Source of the DNA: Zygaena filipendulae
Lineage: Eukaryota; Arthropoda; Insecta; Lepidoptera; Zygaenidae
NCBI GenBank assembly: GCA_907165275.2
Contig: OU015649.1
Location: 13,422,001 to 13,486,000 of the forward strand
Direction: 5' to 3'
DNA length: 64,000 nucleotides
Part shown: piece after piece, positions 22,140-33,565 of the stretch
How positions within the stretch are numbered: position 1 is the first letter of the stretch
Layout: every line of letters starts with the position of its first letter
Translations under genes and position numbers: made by a program
The notes under the pieces: model-generated
Seen by the model: the letters and a program-made list of their open reading frames with translations, nothing else
What the model was told of the DNA's origin: nothing
Databases searched by the model: none

Positions 22140-22310
22140 CGTAGTGGCGAATAAATTGGAATAGTTTGGTAGCGTCGCGCCGCGTGCACGGCCCGACGCA
22201 GCCGCAGCGCGGCGTAGGCAAGCGGCGCTGTAAGCTGCGCTGTAAGCGGCGTTGTAAGCGGGCGAGGTGCTAATCGCCATTCGCGGCCCGCGCGGGGCCT
22301 TATTTGACAG
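22140..22310. other. CpG-rich island with 12-bp tandem repeat
   Basis: The block is dense in GCGC. Three 12-bp units of the form AGCGGCGCTGTA stand at 22221-22256. The 15-mer AGCGTCGCGCCGCGT (22171-22185) is shared exactly with 16752-16766. Ala/Arg-rich frames here are compositional. A promoter or 5' UTR role is possible but unproven. Confidence 0.5.
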
Positions 22311-23229
22311 TTTGTATGCAAATGTTAATTCGACGCGAGACCAGTTTCGTCTCAAAGAGCGGTTCCGGGCCTGCTCTCGCGCACGATCCGTTCAAGGCCC
22401 TTCTATATTATCAACTGTATACGTTAGATGCTAACGTAAATTGTTGGTGGGCGACTTTAATACCTACAGTTGTAAGTATGTTGTCGTTTTACAGCCAAAA
22501 TAAAAATTTCATTAATGAATTATTCTGAAAACCGTATAACCGGAAAATACACGTCGGCAAGTAGGTACATTATATAGGTATATAGGTACCTATATGCGAA
22601 TAGGGATCTCGCGTGGAAATTAACAATGCAATATCATTTAAGAAAAATGCGATACGGCAGCCTCATTATCAAGTTCAATAACCCCAAAATGCCAGCACGT
22701 CCGAATGTTAAAAACAGGAAGATAACGATAGCTCGCAAAAATGATTGTTCTGAGAAGATTTTAAGGCGCAAACTTCTTTATACCGGTGCACGATTAAAAT
22801 TTATCGTATTCCACGGAGCGTCAACACGTATCGATCAATGAATTTGTAACGCAATACTTTTTTTTTGCTTTACAATTGACTACCAGATGAGGTTACACGC
22901 GCGAATTTTCCTCACAAAAAATTTATTCACATTTTTATATGCATGTTCGGGTTAAATCTAGCCCCAGACTCGTAAATGACGCGATTTGTATAGACGGCAT
23001 ATCTTAGCTGCAACGAACATAGCACACGTCGTGCTTATGTACTTAATATTATTATATTACAATACAAACAATACTTTCCTCGATTCCATGTTTCCAAAAT
23101 TCCAGTCCTTGAATTGTTACGTCAATAATAAAAGAACCAAATAGCGCTCGTCGGAGCTTTACACGAGTACCATAGTTTGTGCACTGAGTATGTGTTCACT
23201 TAACACTCGACGACACTTGAGTTTAGCAC
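22311..23229. other. No supported gene
   Basis: The basic 71-codon frame at 22626-22841 has no recognisable domain. A TATATAGGTATATAGGTACC stretch lies at 22571-22590. Confidence 0.35.
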
Positions 23230-23680
23230 TGTGTACGATTCTCAGTGCGTGGTGAGTTCACTTCCGCATGGTGCAGCGCGCGCCCGCGCAGCCAATCGCT
23301 CCGTCCGCCGCTAGTCGCTTGTCGTGCGTTCGGTGCGCGCCGCTCCTAACTCTCGGGAGCCTAACTCGCGAATGCGACCTCGCGACCGCCGAAAACTCTT
23401 TGCGCCGTTCGAATGCAGAAAATTCGGACGCGACGAGTGGGGGGCGCTCTCCGGCTATCCGTGCCTTGCGCGTGTACGTGCAACGCTTCGCTATGAAAAA
23501 AAAAATCCAAGGTTATAGCGCGTTGCCAAAAAAAGACGCACATAAAATGAAGAAAAAAATGACGGCTAGAGCGGCGCACCTCGCGGGCCCTCCGGTGCAG
23601 CGCGATCTGCACACTCGTGTGCCGCATTCTTCGCTGGATACGAGCAATAGACGTGTATTGTGTGCGTTGTAGCGAGAAAT
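23230..23680 (+). promoter_or_regulatory. CpG-rich island with promoter-like words (tentative)
   Basis: A strong rise in GC begins right after TTCTCAGTGCGTGG, which matches the insect initiator core TCAGT (about 23240). CAGCCAATCGC, a CCAAT-type word, follows at 23289-23299. Overlapping frames on both strands (23268-23672, 23324-23518, 23361-23627) contradict each other and look compositional. If this is a 5' exon, no clear splice donor is seen. Orientation is a guess. Confidence 0.3.
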
Positions 23681-24537
23681 TATCAATGTACCTAAATGTT
23701 TCAGCGTCTATCGCAAACTTTCAGTGGACATGAAAATCGTAGTCTTTGAGTCTAAGTTATGTTGCTTTTTTAATTTTCCATTAATTTTTCTCTCTCATAT
23801 ATTAGTATACAATAAAGTTAAAATTGTATCTACTTACCTAAATAATATAGATATCAAAGTGACACACTGAAACCGACTGACTTCCTCAATAAAATGCGAA
23901 AACAGATTGCCTTGGTGCGTTTTGTACAAAATCTGACATTAACAATGGTAACAAGAGAAAAAATAATAGTGTTAGTGTCTGACCTTGGAAATCTAGGCTG
24001 GCTGCTGTCTGCCCGTCGAAATAACAGATTATACCTGTCAACTCAGTTAAGGAGAGCAATTTTTATGAAAGAGCCATTTCACTAGATTGAACGCAATTTA
24101 GAAGTGAAAAACAGTTTAGAAGACAGTTTTTTTAGACTTTTCTCTTAAATACTTTTTGGTCGGTAGGTAATTAAAAACAATTTTTCTAAATAGGCACACG
24201 CAATTTATCCTTTCGCCGAATTTTCACAAAATCGTAACTAACTTGAAGAGAATAAAAATTTTTCAACCTTGATTTTAGTTGCTTTTTATGAACCACTGTA
24301 TTTTGCTGTAGAGAGTAGAACAAAAAGTCGGTTTCAAGCACGCATTTTACTCGTGAACAGCTGGCTTTGTATGTACGTTTGTTTACAATGAATAAATATT
24401 ACTGTTTATTTTAATTTGTGTTACAATAAGTACTGGAAATATCTTACGTATTGAATAAGCAACCTGTTGAAAGTGACGAACGAGCATGAAAAGAAAAGGC
24501 TATGGGAAAATTTTGTCAAAGTAGGCAATATATTGAG
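23681..24537. other. No supported gene
   Basis: AT-rich. The 63-codon frame at 23894-24085 has no domain that I recognise. Confidence 0.4.
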
Positions 24538-24686
24538 AGATGGACTTCGAAACTACTAAACGGATTTTGATAAAATTTTGTAACCATTTATAATATGGTC
24601 CAACTTAAAAGATAGGATAGTTTTTACCACGGAATTCCCGCGGGAACTCCGAAATTACCGCGAGTGAAACCGCGGGGGACAGCTAG
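24538..24686 (+). mobile_element. Helitron-like element, 3' part
   Basis: ATGGACTTCGAAACTACTAA, then ACGGATTTTGATAAAATTTTG, then ATAATATGGTCCAACTTAAA, ends in GAGTGAAACCGCGGGGGACAGCTAG at 24683-24686. It is the reverse of the element at 21352-21612. The 5' end is not clear. Confidence 0.75.
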
Positions 24687-24911
24687 TATAATATATATTT
24701 ATTTTTCAGTCATTAGTTATTACTAATCGAGGTATTGAATTCAAGATTTTATTCCTAGTAGGTTTTTTTATCCGCTCTAATCAATTTGTTTATTATTTAG
24801 GTACTGTACATTTTTGCCAGAGTTCCCATTATTTTAATAATACACCTCTCTGGTTTTAATAAAGAGTATTTGTTTGTTTTCGTGTCCGCAAAAATAGTAC
24901 ATTGTTATCCT

Positions 24912-25171
24912 AGGGGTGAAAGTAACACGTCTTTCTCCCGAGGATAACACTGTGCTTTTCATTACGAATGCAAGGAAAGTTAAAATAAAAATAGGAATTA
25001 GCTAAAGAAAAAAATGAGTGAATTTTATTTTACATAAATCAACCATTAGGTGTGCTACTGGCCAGTAAGTATGCCCCCTATGACATAAAAAAAAAACTTG
25101 AGTTTCTGCAGTATCCAGCTGTCAGTTGAAAGCGATTCTCCCTAGGGCTGAAAAGTGTTACTTTCAACCCG
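24912..25171. repeat. Imperfect inverted repeat, possible MITE
   Basis: GGGGTGAAAGTAACAC (from 24913) is answered by GTGTTACTTTCAACCC (25155-25170), and flanking CTAGG/CCTAGGG words also pair. The spacer is about 200 bp. No second copy is seen in the window. Confidence 0.45.
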
Positions 25172-25311
25172 CTTCTCAGGCAACTTCAGACCTACTTTCC
25201 GAGTATGAGTAATGAAAAAATATTTAAAAGTGGATTTCGCTGCGTGTTATCGTGCTGGAGGACAATAAAAATTGCAGTGGCGGTTTTTATATACCCAAGA
25301 ATACATAATAT

Positions 25312-25365
25312 GACGTTTCGAGCTGATTTCTTCGGTGTCCTCCAAAAGATCCGAGAAGAATTTTG
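25312..25365. repeat. Dispersed repeat R2, copy 2
   Basis: GTTTCGAGCTGATTTCTTCGG, then TGTCCTCCAAAAGATCCGAG, matches 9765-9826. Confidence 0.6.
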
Positions 25366-25439
25366 CTAACACCATAGTTAGCAATATCAAACCGTAAAAC
25401 GCTATTAAATGCTGATATTATCCAGCAAATATCTATTTT

Positions 25440-25616
25440 AGTTTCGGAATTCCCGCAGGAACTATTTTTTTTTTTAAATAAAAGTAGCCTAAGTTACTTC
25501 TTATAACATCAGCTATCTGCCAGCGAAAGTCCCGTTAAAATTGGTCCCGCCGTTTCAGAGATTAGCCGGAACAAACAGATATGTAAACAGACAGACAGAA
25601 AAAAATTTCAAACTTT
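25440..25616. repeat. Interspersed repeat fragment of lepidopteran type
   Basis: TTCGGAATTCCCGCAGGAAC is followed by GCCTAAGTTACTTCTTATAA, ATCAGCTATCTGCCAGCGAA, AGTCCCGTTAAAATTGGTCC and CGTTTCAGAGATTAGCCGGA, then an ACAGACAG run. From memory this matches a common lepidopteran intergenic repeat. I cannot name its class. Confidence 0.5.
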
Positions 25617-25630
25617 TTTTTTATAATTAT

Positions 25631-25683
25631 GGTATTTAGCATTAAATGCATACTGGCTATAAATGCATTTAATGCTAAAGACC
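25631..25683. repeat. Perfect 17-bp inverted repeat (hairpin)
   Basis: TTTAGCATTAAATGCAT at 25635-25651 is the exact reverse complement of 25663-25679, with an 11-nt loop. The stem extends to GGT/ACC with one mismatch. No terminator context is expected here. It may be a small foldback sequence. Confidence 0.7.
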
Positions 25684-26781
25684 ATAGGAAGAAACAAAAA
25701 GGAAAACCATTTTGTCTGATCATAATAATTATCATTAGGTAAATACTGCGAATAGTAAAAACCTACGCTTTGAATGCAAATTACCAACATAAAGAACTTT
25801 TATTACATCATGAAAAAACTATGGCGCCAATTTGAGTCGACATGACAAATAAGTTTTATTGGTTTTAATAATTTTTCTGTTTGTCATCAATTGAAATGCA
25901 TACAATAGAAGAAGTTATGATCAATGCCATAAAGCTTGGCGACCTTCGATTTATTATCATATTATTATGTCATGTTCTATGATAAGTTGTTCCTTATTCC
26001 AGGGAATTTCAGCATTATGTAATGGCAACACTGGTTTTTGGCCTTTATCCCTTCTATTGTTGATGGTGTTGTGGGTATAAATACTAGGGTCAGGACCACA
26101 GAGAAAATAAATTAACTAGAGATGACATGTGAGCGGGGCAGGCGCGCCACGGGCCACGGTTGCAAAGGAAGTTCGAGCAAATGCTCTAACTTACCAAACT
26201 TATTTTTCTGGTATTCCAAGAATATTTTCCACTATGTTCTCAAAACTGTGAATCTTGATAGCACTAAGTAAAAACGTAGGGCCAAAAAGCATTTAATACA
26301 TTTCTTTACGTTACTGAATGTTTTAGTACGTGATGAATAGTTTGGTGTGTGATAATCACCCGGCGATACTGGTTTTCACCTGTTTTCGTACTAAACCAAG
26401 TTGAGGTCCATTCTAACAGTTATTTTCTGTTCTGAGGTTAGGACAGCCACCGCTTGACTGGTTACCCTGTCCGACTTAGCAGATTATGTTCTTGCATATT
26501 TTGTGTGATTGTCGGAATGAGAATAAAAGTACAATAATTGTCCTAAACTTTAGTTTCTTAAAAGTTTCGTATATAAAACATGCAATGCATAATATAAAAA
26601 AGAACAATAGGAAAATATGTAATTCAATAGGTACACTGAATATATTTCCTTATCACCATCAGCGAGGTCGTCCGAATTTTGATAACGTGACGGCATTAGA
26701 ATACAGGCTGCTCATTTTGTTCACAATTAAGTAATTACGTATTAAAGTTTTTTAATGACTTTAATAATTGTATATTAGGAA
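25684..26781. other. No supported gene
   Basis: The 82-codon frame at 26486-26734 shows no recognised domain. A short GC patch GGGGCAGGCGCGCCACGGGCC lies at about 26135-26156. Confidence 0.4.
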
Positions 26782-27003
26782 CTAGTTTTTCCCCGCGGTC
26801 ATACAGCCATGTGAATTTCGGTACTCGCTATACAACTCTAATAGTATGGTATGACACAACTGTATACTTTCCCCGTATTAGTAAAATAAATTTAAGAATC
26901 AGTTCAGTAGGTAAATCTAGAAACTACCTCTTAAATCCAAACCCATAACCTAGTTTAGTAGCTGACACACAGATAGACATACACGGATAGCAATTTTGTT
27001 CAA
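26782..27003 (-). mobile_element. Degraded Helitron-like element
   Basis: CTAGTTTTTCCCCGCGGTCA is a worn 3' end. GACACACAGATAGACATACA near 26965 is like the 5' region of related elements. The hairpin is lost. Confidence 0.45.
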
Positions 27004-27146
27004 TACAAATAAATATAATATTAAAAACGGTAAAAAATGTCCAATAATACTTTTTAACAAAAAATATGTTACAATTTTTTTTTCGTTAGTTATCGTGAAA
27101 TGAGCGCATGTATTTTTTATATAAATCTTATATTATATATATGTAT

Positions 27147-27470
27147 ACAACGTGTTAATGAATTGACTAAAAACCTGATACACCCCATTAAAAAAATAAA
27201 GTTATTAAATTAAGCCCTAAAGTTATTCAACATTAGTTTGGAGGTGACCTATCTACGAAATTTCAAGCGCTACGCCCGGGCCTACGTGTCAATGCCTGAT
27301 TCGATTTTATTTGCTACGCGCCAAATATTGTATTATAAATAATTTAGATGTGGGCTAGTGAAAATGAAAAATGATAACCTACATTTATATTAAAACATGG
27401 TGCGATCGATTCGGAAGTCGATTTTGAACAAACTACTTTCTAGTTTTCAGTCAATTCATTAACACGTTGT
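27147..27470. mobile_element. MITE-3 copy 2
   Basis: Its ends CAACGTGTTAATGAATTGAC and GTCAATTCATTAACACGTTG are inverted. It runs opposite to the copy at 17652 and is 324 bp long. Flanks are TATA at the left and TAGA at the right, consistent with a TA target. Confidence 0.85.
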
Positions 27471-29667
27471 AGAAATTTTTTTTTCTCACATATATTTTTA
27501 ATAAATCTTACGTTCAAAGAGCTTCAAAGACCCTATGGTGGAATAGATTATCAAGCAAAATTTGTTTTAAAGTATTATGTCTCTTCAGGTAACTTCTCTT
27601 AGTGAATTGTATTACAAGGACTAACTTTAATAATATTTATTTATAATATTACCTACTTATACAAACCCAATTCAAAACACTTTTGTACGACGGCCAATGT
27701 ATAAATTATTGTACAAACTTTTTTGAATTTGAATATCAAAGTCCTCATCTAGTCCTCTAATCGTTTATTTACGATCGAGACCTTAGATGAATTTTTTATA
27801 CCTATATATCTTCAAGTAGATAGATATATACTTAATTTTTTTATGTGAAACTTCTTTGCGTTTACACGGAAATCAAAAATTTTATTCAACTAATTTAGGG
27901 AAGAATTAAGGCTTATTCAGGCTCGATTAAAATTTGCTCTTAAGAAGAAACGCGGGCTATTACATAAAATATCGTACGAACATATTCCTCTATTTTCACC
28001 CTGGAAATGGCATTAGAGAAAATATATTTTTATATCATACAATCGAGGTATATCTACTACTGGCATTGTTTGTTTTTCTCCATTATAATTAACAATTAAT
28101 CATTATTACAATTAGAAACCAGCGAACTAACTAATAATGAAAATTGTCCATTTAACCGCGAGGCGCGTCATTAGGCGCCCAGAACTGCAGTGCAGGAGAA
28201 GGAACTTGACGAATATAAAGACAAAAAATAAGCATACGGACGTAGTCAAAGCCTTTCTTATACATATTATTCTTGAAAAAAATAATAAATTTGGTTCAAT
28301 TTTGAAGGAGAAAATACCTGTTTAATAATAACTTCGTTTATTTTACATAGCTATACTTACCTAATCCATTTAAGCTCCAATAAGTTCTAACACACTCTGC
28401 TCTATATCATAAAACCTGTTCAATTTCTTCCAATCCGCGTATGAATCGAAACTTTTGTATGCATCCAAATCCCATAGTTAATATTTTGTTTAAATAGCAT
28501 CCTGTATATTCGGAGGGTTTACAAATTCTTGCAGGGTTATCTTATCAGCCATAGCACACGGCTGCACCACGTCCCTTTATCATCAAATATCTATATATAA
28601 ATGTATGTATACTATAGGTAATCGTATCACAAAAAAATTAGACGCATTATAATTTACTTACCTATAAATAGAACAATAACTTTTTTTGAATTGTTAGATT
28701 ATTTAATGAAAAAGTGGATGTTAATCTTGAAAGTTCTAGCTAGTCTGTTTCAATTACAGATTAAACAATTATTCCAAATTGCCAAATTACTCCAGCTGTT
28801 AGTATACATATAACTGACATAATTTAATTTCCTATGTACTTCAATTACACATCTGTAATATCCGTATTAGACCGCGTGAAAAGAAGGCAATCGGTGAAGG
28901 GAAGGTATATACTTTAGAAACAAAATTGGTTCAAAATACTTTGAAGTCTTAGATTTTATAAAAAACATAAATGCACACGCAATTTCGCGTTTAGGTACCT
29001 CATTATAATTGATTCTGAACTGATTTATCCGGGATTTTCTTAAAATCTCCGGGACAAATGCTTGCCTATGTGCTAAATCAGGGTATACCAAAGTATAAGT
29101 TATTTCCATTCCTTTCATTAAAATCCTTTAGGGCGTTTCTCGCTCACAATTTTCTGCATTTTGATAATACTCATCTACTAAATTAATATGATCAGTTTTG
29201 ACGTAAGTATCAAATATGTTCCGTACTGAATGATTCGTATTTATGCAAAAGAAAACTGTGGCTGAAACCAAGGTTCTGTTATTTCATGATTTCATGATAT
29301 AATGATTACTTAATTTTCAATTTCAATAGTTATTGCAGTGGACTTAAGAATTGTACATAGATAAGAAACTAAATAATCTATGAAAATCATCTTGTGAAAA
29401 TCTAGATTCTAGGGTAGGTATGCCTATATTGATATACCAGTTTCTTTTTCTTGTTCCTTTTAATTTTATTGTTTATTTTTTTTTACTTTTTATTCAAACC
29501 TCCTACTTTCTATCTCGACTCCTACATTTTTTTTCTATCTAGATTTATTAAGTTCGCTTATTGCTCTGTAAATTATTATCCTATGAGAAGGTTATAAATT
29601 ATGATCAGAGGTTTCAATTAAATTTCTAAATTACCACATCCGACGCAAAATTCCCCAACACGAAATT
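27471..29667. other. Long AT-rich stretch, no gene recognised
   Basis: Near 27660-27740 a LINE-like 3' end (TGTATAAATTATTGTACAAA) may be present. The 62-codon frame at 28137-28325 and the 83-codon minus frame at 28867-29118 have no domain I recognise. Confidence 0.4.
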
Positions 29668-30045
29668 GGTAAAATTGGGATTTTTTGGCAAATCAGTAAA
29701 AAAAATCCGGAAAAAACAAGTGTTTTCTAAAAAAACATGTCTAAATTTAAATTATTCGTTTTTTTCAACTAGCACATTTCTTCGGAAAATTACATCTTTG
29801 TGAAAAGCACACCTCTATATAGGTTAGTAGATTTCAACTTATCGACTTTATTGGTAAAATCGGAAATTTTTAGCAAATCAGTAAAAAAATCCGGAAAAAA
29901 CACGTGTTTTCTAAAAAAATCATGTCTAAATTTAAATTATTCGTTTTTTTTTTCAAATAGCACATTTCTTGGGAAAATTACATCTTTGTGAAAAGCACAG
30001 CTCTATATAGGTATTAGTAGATTTCAACTTGTCGACTTTTTAAAC
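29668..30045. repeat. Tandem duplication, two units of about 185 bp
   Basis: AAATCAGTAAAAAAA and AATCCGGAAAAAACA, then TCTAAATTTAAATTATTCG, GAAAATTACATCTTTGTGAA and AGTAGATTTCAACTT, occur at 29690 and again at 29875. The period is 185 bp. The units differ by small indels in A/T runs. Confidence 0.85.
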
Positions 30046-31889
30046 GTCTTCAAAAACGTGGAGGTAAAATTTTCGGCTGTATATATGTTTCTTTTTTTAT
30101 GTATGTTCCTCGATTATTGTATAAATAGGCAATCCATACTTAATAGTGTTAGTTTATAACAAATTTTCAACGGCACAAACGCGTTGATGAAATTAACTTT
30201 GTTTTTCCATACAGCAAGGCTTTTGGTGCGTTTCCATCTGGCCAAATATTTACCTACGATACGAAACGGTTCAATGTCAAAACTATGCATCTGAATTTAA
30301 ATAGGCTACGAACGTTTACGTTTTCCTCTGAATATATGAAATTTAACACCGGATATAGACAAACACCCTTTCGAAATGTCGTTGTTTTATTCAAGTGAGC
30401 CAAATGATATCTTTCGAAACGTAGGCGCACGGTAGTGCAGTAGCACAAGTTCCAGCTAATGCCCATAGTACATATGATATGTAATTGTAGTTGTATACGT
30501 ACACACAAAAAACAGTTCTCAATTTTTATCATCTTCATTACTTGGCTCTCGTTTATACTAATGTTATGAAGTGTCTATACTATATTCAGATGACTATCAT
30601 AGAATTAAAAATATAAAATTTGATAGCTTTATATTAATTGGTTCAGTTATTTAATTGTGACTTATTTGTTTTGCATAAAATGTAATTATTTATATAATTG
30701 TATCAATAAAGCATTTAACTACATTGTATACAACATTCTGTTTACATCGATATTAGTTCTTTAGTTTTCGAACAGATAGGATGAGTAATAACAGTTCGGT
30801 TGATATTACACATATTGTCTTAATAGTTTTATAATTTTAAACAGTTATATAAGTAGATAGATGTGCAAAGTGCAAATTTTACTACTCATTCACTGACGTA
30901 CTAGAGCAAGCATAATAAAGAAAGCATCTTGAAGGTTGAATCATGTAATTTGGCATGATGATAGGTATTTGTGTACAAGTAAAGAAAAAATATCCAGGAC
31001 AGGTTTAACAGTTATGGTAAATTTAAGAACGTTTTTAAAGTTAACAGGTAAAGCTAAAATTTAAACACAATTTTATCTCATACTCTAATAATTGGAACTT
31101 GGCATGGGCTTCACATTTATATTTCCAGTGGGGTTATTAACTTAGATGCTTTGTTTCCCAAAGCATTATTTCTAAAAGTATCGTGAAACTTTTAAGTAGG
31201 TACTCTAAACGTTGACACTATCGATAAGAGCATAATGTAATGAACTTTTTTTTTTCAAGTTCACTTAACAACAGAATCAAGACATGATAACAACAGTTTC
31301 GGTTCGATGTATCATTTTCATACAGTTTTCACAATATATGTCTTTATATATAGTTATAATTTTAATTAAAACACTGATATTTGACATAAAATAAAGTAAA
31401 ACTCCTTAAGCTACATAAGTAAGGAAATAATTTTGGAAAAATATAATGTTAAAAATTATATATATAAGTATAATTTTTACGTACAGACAAAGAGTATTCG
31501 AAAAAAGTAGGTACCTAATTAAACTTATGTAATATCTTTCCTTGTTAGCCTTCTATGAAGTATCTAACACAATATTTGAGATAGCAAATATATTAACAAC
31601 TACTAACTAATACAGGAAATACTTTTGTATCAACGACAATTAGACTGTCGCATTTCCCGCATACAAAAACAAAAGGAACACTCGTTTGCCAAATGAAAAA
31701 GGATCTTAGTATCTCTAATTAACCAAAGTCCACTCGACCGTGAAACCATTCAAAACCTTCACCGAACGGGGCCACAAAGCCTATAAAGTGCACGGAGCGT
31801 ATGATACCTATTCGTTACCATATGGTAATGGTTTCGAAGGTTCATTTCTAAGGCACTTACTTGGGGATAATGTCGTCAATCCGCCATCG
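30046..31889. other. AT-rich stretch, no gene recognised
   Basis: A 94-codon minus-strand frame (30254-30538) and the start of a 77-codon frame (31740-31973) show no known domain. A palindrome TTACCATATGGTAA is at about 31816-31829. Confidence 0.4.
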
Positions 31890-32270
31890 GCGGCTTGTGT
31901 AAAAATCGCTGGCGAAGCACACGTGAGCTGGCTGCGGGCCAGGCGGGCTGGGTACACGGCCCTGCAAAGGTGACTTGCAGCGGCGTCGCGGACGCGCTAT
32001 TTCTAGGAAGTAAGTCCGGGAGAACTGTCAACGCTCGGGCGGAAATCAGTCGGCGGCGGCGGCCGGCGCTCCCAGGGCGCAGGCGCGCGCCGCCCGTCAA
32101 CAGCCGCCTTGCAGCAGCGACCCCCCGGCTCCCAACCCCGCGGGCACCCTTTAAATCGAACGTCATATCCCGCCACACCGTTCACACCCCACCCCCGTGC
32201 CACCTAACGGTGTAATTTCTGAAAAGCGCTGACGACCCCCTCCCCCTACCCTCCCACCCCGAGGGCGACC
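31890..32270. other. CpG-rich island with possible splice donor
   Basis: This is one of the sharpest GC-rich blocks, rich in CGGCGGCGGCGGCCGGCGC-type sequence near 32050-32070. Mutually exclusive frames on both strands (66-106 codons) are compositional. GTAAGT at 32010-32015 is a consensus donor word, preceded by GGAA. It might be a 5' exon or promoter. Confidence 0.4.
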
Positions 32271-32677
32271 CTAAAAAATGCATTGCGTAACGGTTTTATG
32301 AATTCCACGCCGGTCTAACTGTTTGCTCAATCAATTATCCACCTTTCGTGGAGTACCGGCAGAGAGACAAGCGATCGCGATCAGGTAGCTTCAATTCTTT
32401 CGGTTGTAATTTTTTTATTTGATATTTTAAAAGTTTTACAGGCTAATTGCCCTATTATCGTATAATTATGTAGTTGAAAAAAAAAACTGCAAAATATTCG
32501 AAAGTTCTAAATTTTTTGTGTGATATCCGTATCTACGTAAAAACATATTGTTTTTTCTGGACAATTTATATGTATAATTGCGAAATAAACGCGAGTGAAA
32601 CCGCGGGAAAAAACCAGTTTTTGATTAAATTAATGCCTAAATACCTACATAAACGGAGTCAGTCTATAGAAGTCTTA
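32271..32677. other. No gene; Helitron 3' stub inside
   Basis: AAATAAACGCGAGTGAAACCGCGGG at about 32582-32606 is a Helitron hairpin end without a clean CTAG. Otherwise AT-rich. Confidence 0.4.
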
Positions 32678-32912
32678 CCGCCGCACTCAGAGTCGACTTT
32701 CATGATTACTTAGTTAAGTATAGGTTTTTAAAACAAAACTGCCGCAATCAGAGACGTTCAGTAAATTAATGTTAATTGGCATTTAACGAGATGTAACTTA
32801 ATTAGTTAAATGCCAATTAACATTAATTTATTAAACTTGTCTGATTGCGGCAGTTTTGTTTTAAAAATCTATACATAACTAAGTAATTATGAAAGTCGAC
32901 TCTGAGTGCGGC
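32678..32912. mobile_element. MITE-4, long-hairpin copy
   Basis: GCCGCACTCAGAGTCGACTT at the left is repeated in reverse at the right. The match continues through TTAAAACAAAACTGCCGCAA and TTAATGTTAATTGGCATTTAA, so arms of about 105 bp pair around a short loop (GAGATGTAACTTAATT region). There is no coding capacity. Similar copies lie at 41219, 60793 and 63415. Confidence 0.9.
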
Positions 32913-33565
32913 AGTTAGGGCTGATTTTTTAAAGTGCAAACCTGAAAACAGCCTCTCGCGCCATTCTCACGAGGACAATATTTTTTCCAAAAAAAAAAAA
33001 TTTATTAACAAAGTATAATTTTAGGCCACTATTTTATTATATATCGCGACTAAGCTCTTTTGATAAAAAAAATTGATCATTAAATACAAAAATATAGATG
33101 TATTTTTTGGACATGTACAATGTACATGTACTCATGCAGTTAACGTTCAGATTTTTTTATTATATTATACCTATCACATCTAATAGATAAAACCCATCAC
33201 AGAAACAGACAATTCGATTACCTACATAAGTTTAAGAAATCTATGAAATAATATAAAGTAGTTTTCTAACATTCATTTGAAAATTCATAACTTATATTGT
33301 AATGTTGTCCTGCAACTAATAATGAACTTGCTAAGTCGGTACCGCAGCAAGTTACCTACCCTTTATCTGTATTTGCATATTGTTTTGCCCAAATCTACGT
33401 AAACACGCAAAGCCGGTCTGTAAACTACGGCCTACTTATGCTAGTTAGAAATTACAGTCTTACTTCTCCAAATCTCTTAAGCCCAAAACAAAAATAATAC
33501 ATGATTTTAATAGTTTTAATTACTTACTTTTACAGAGAAGTATGACGAGTAGGTTTTAAAACTAT
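32913..33565. other. No supported feature
   Basis: A short perfect palindrome ACATGTACA-A-TGTACATGT lies at 33111-33129. Otherwise AT-rich and unremarkable. Confidence 0.4.

Noticed and set aside
23268..23672. 134-codon protein
   Set aside because: It conflicts with frames on both strands in a CpG-rich island and shows no recognisable motif.
31876..32215. Arg/Pro-rich protein-coding exon
   Set aside because: Three long frames on both strands overlap in one GC-rich block, which is what composition alone gives.
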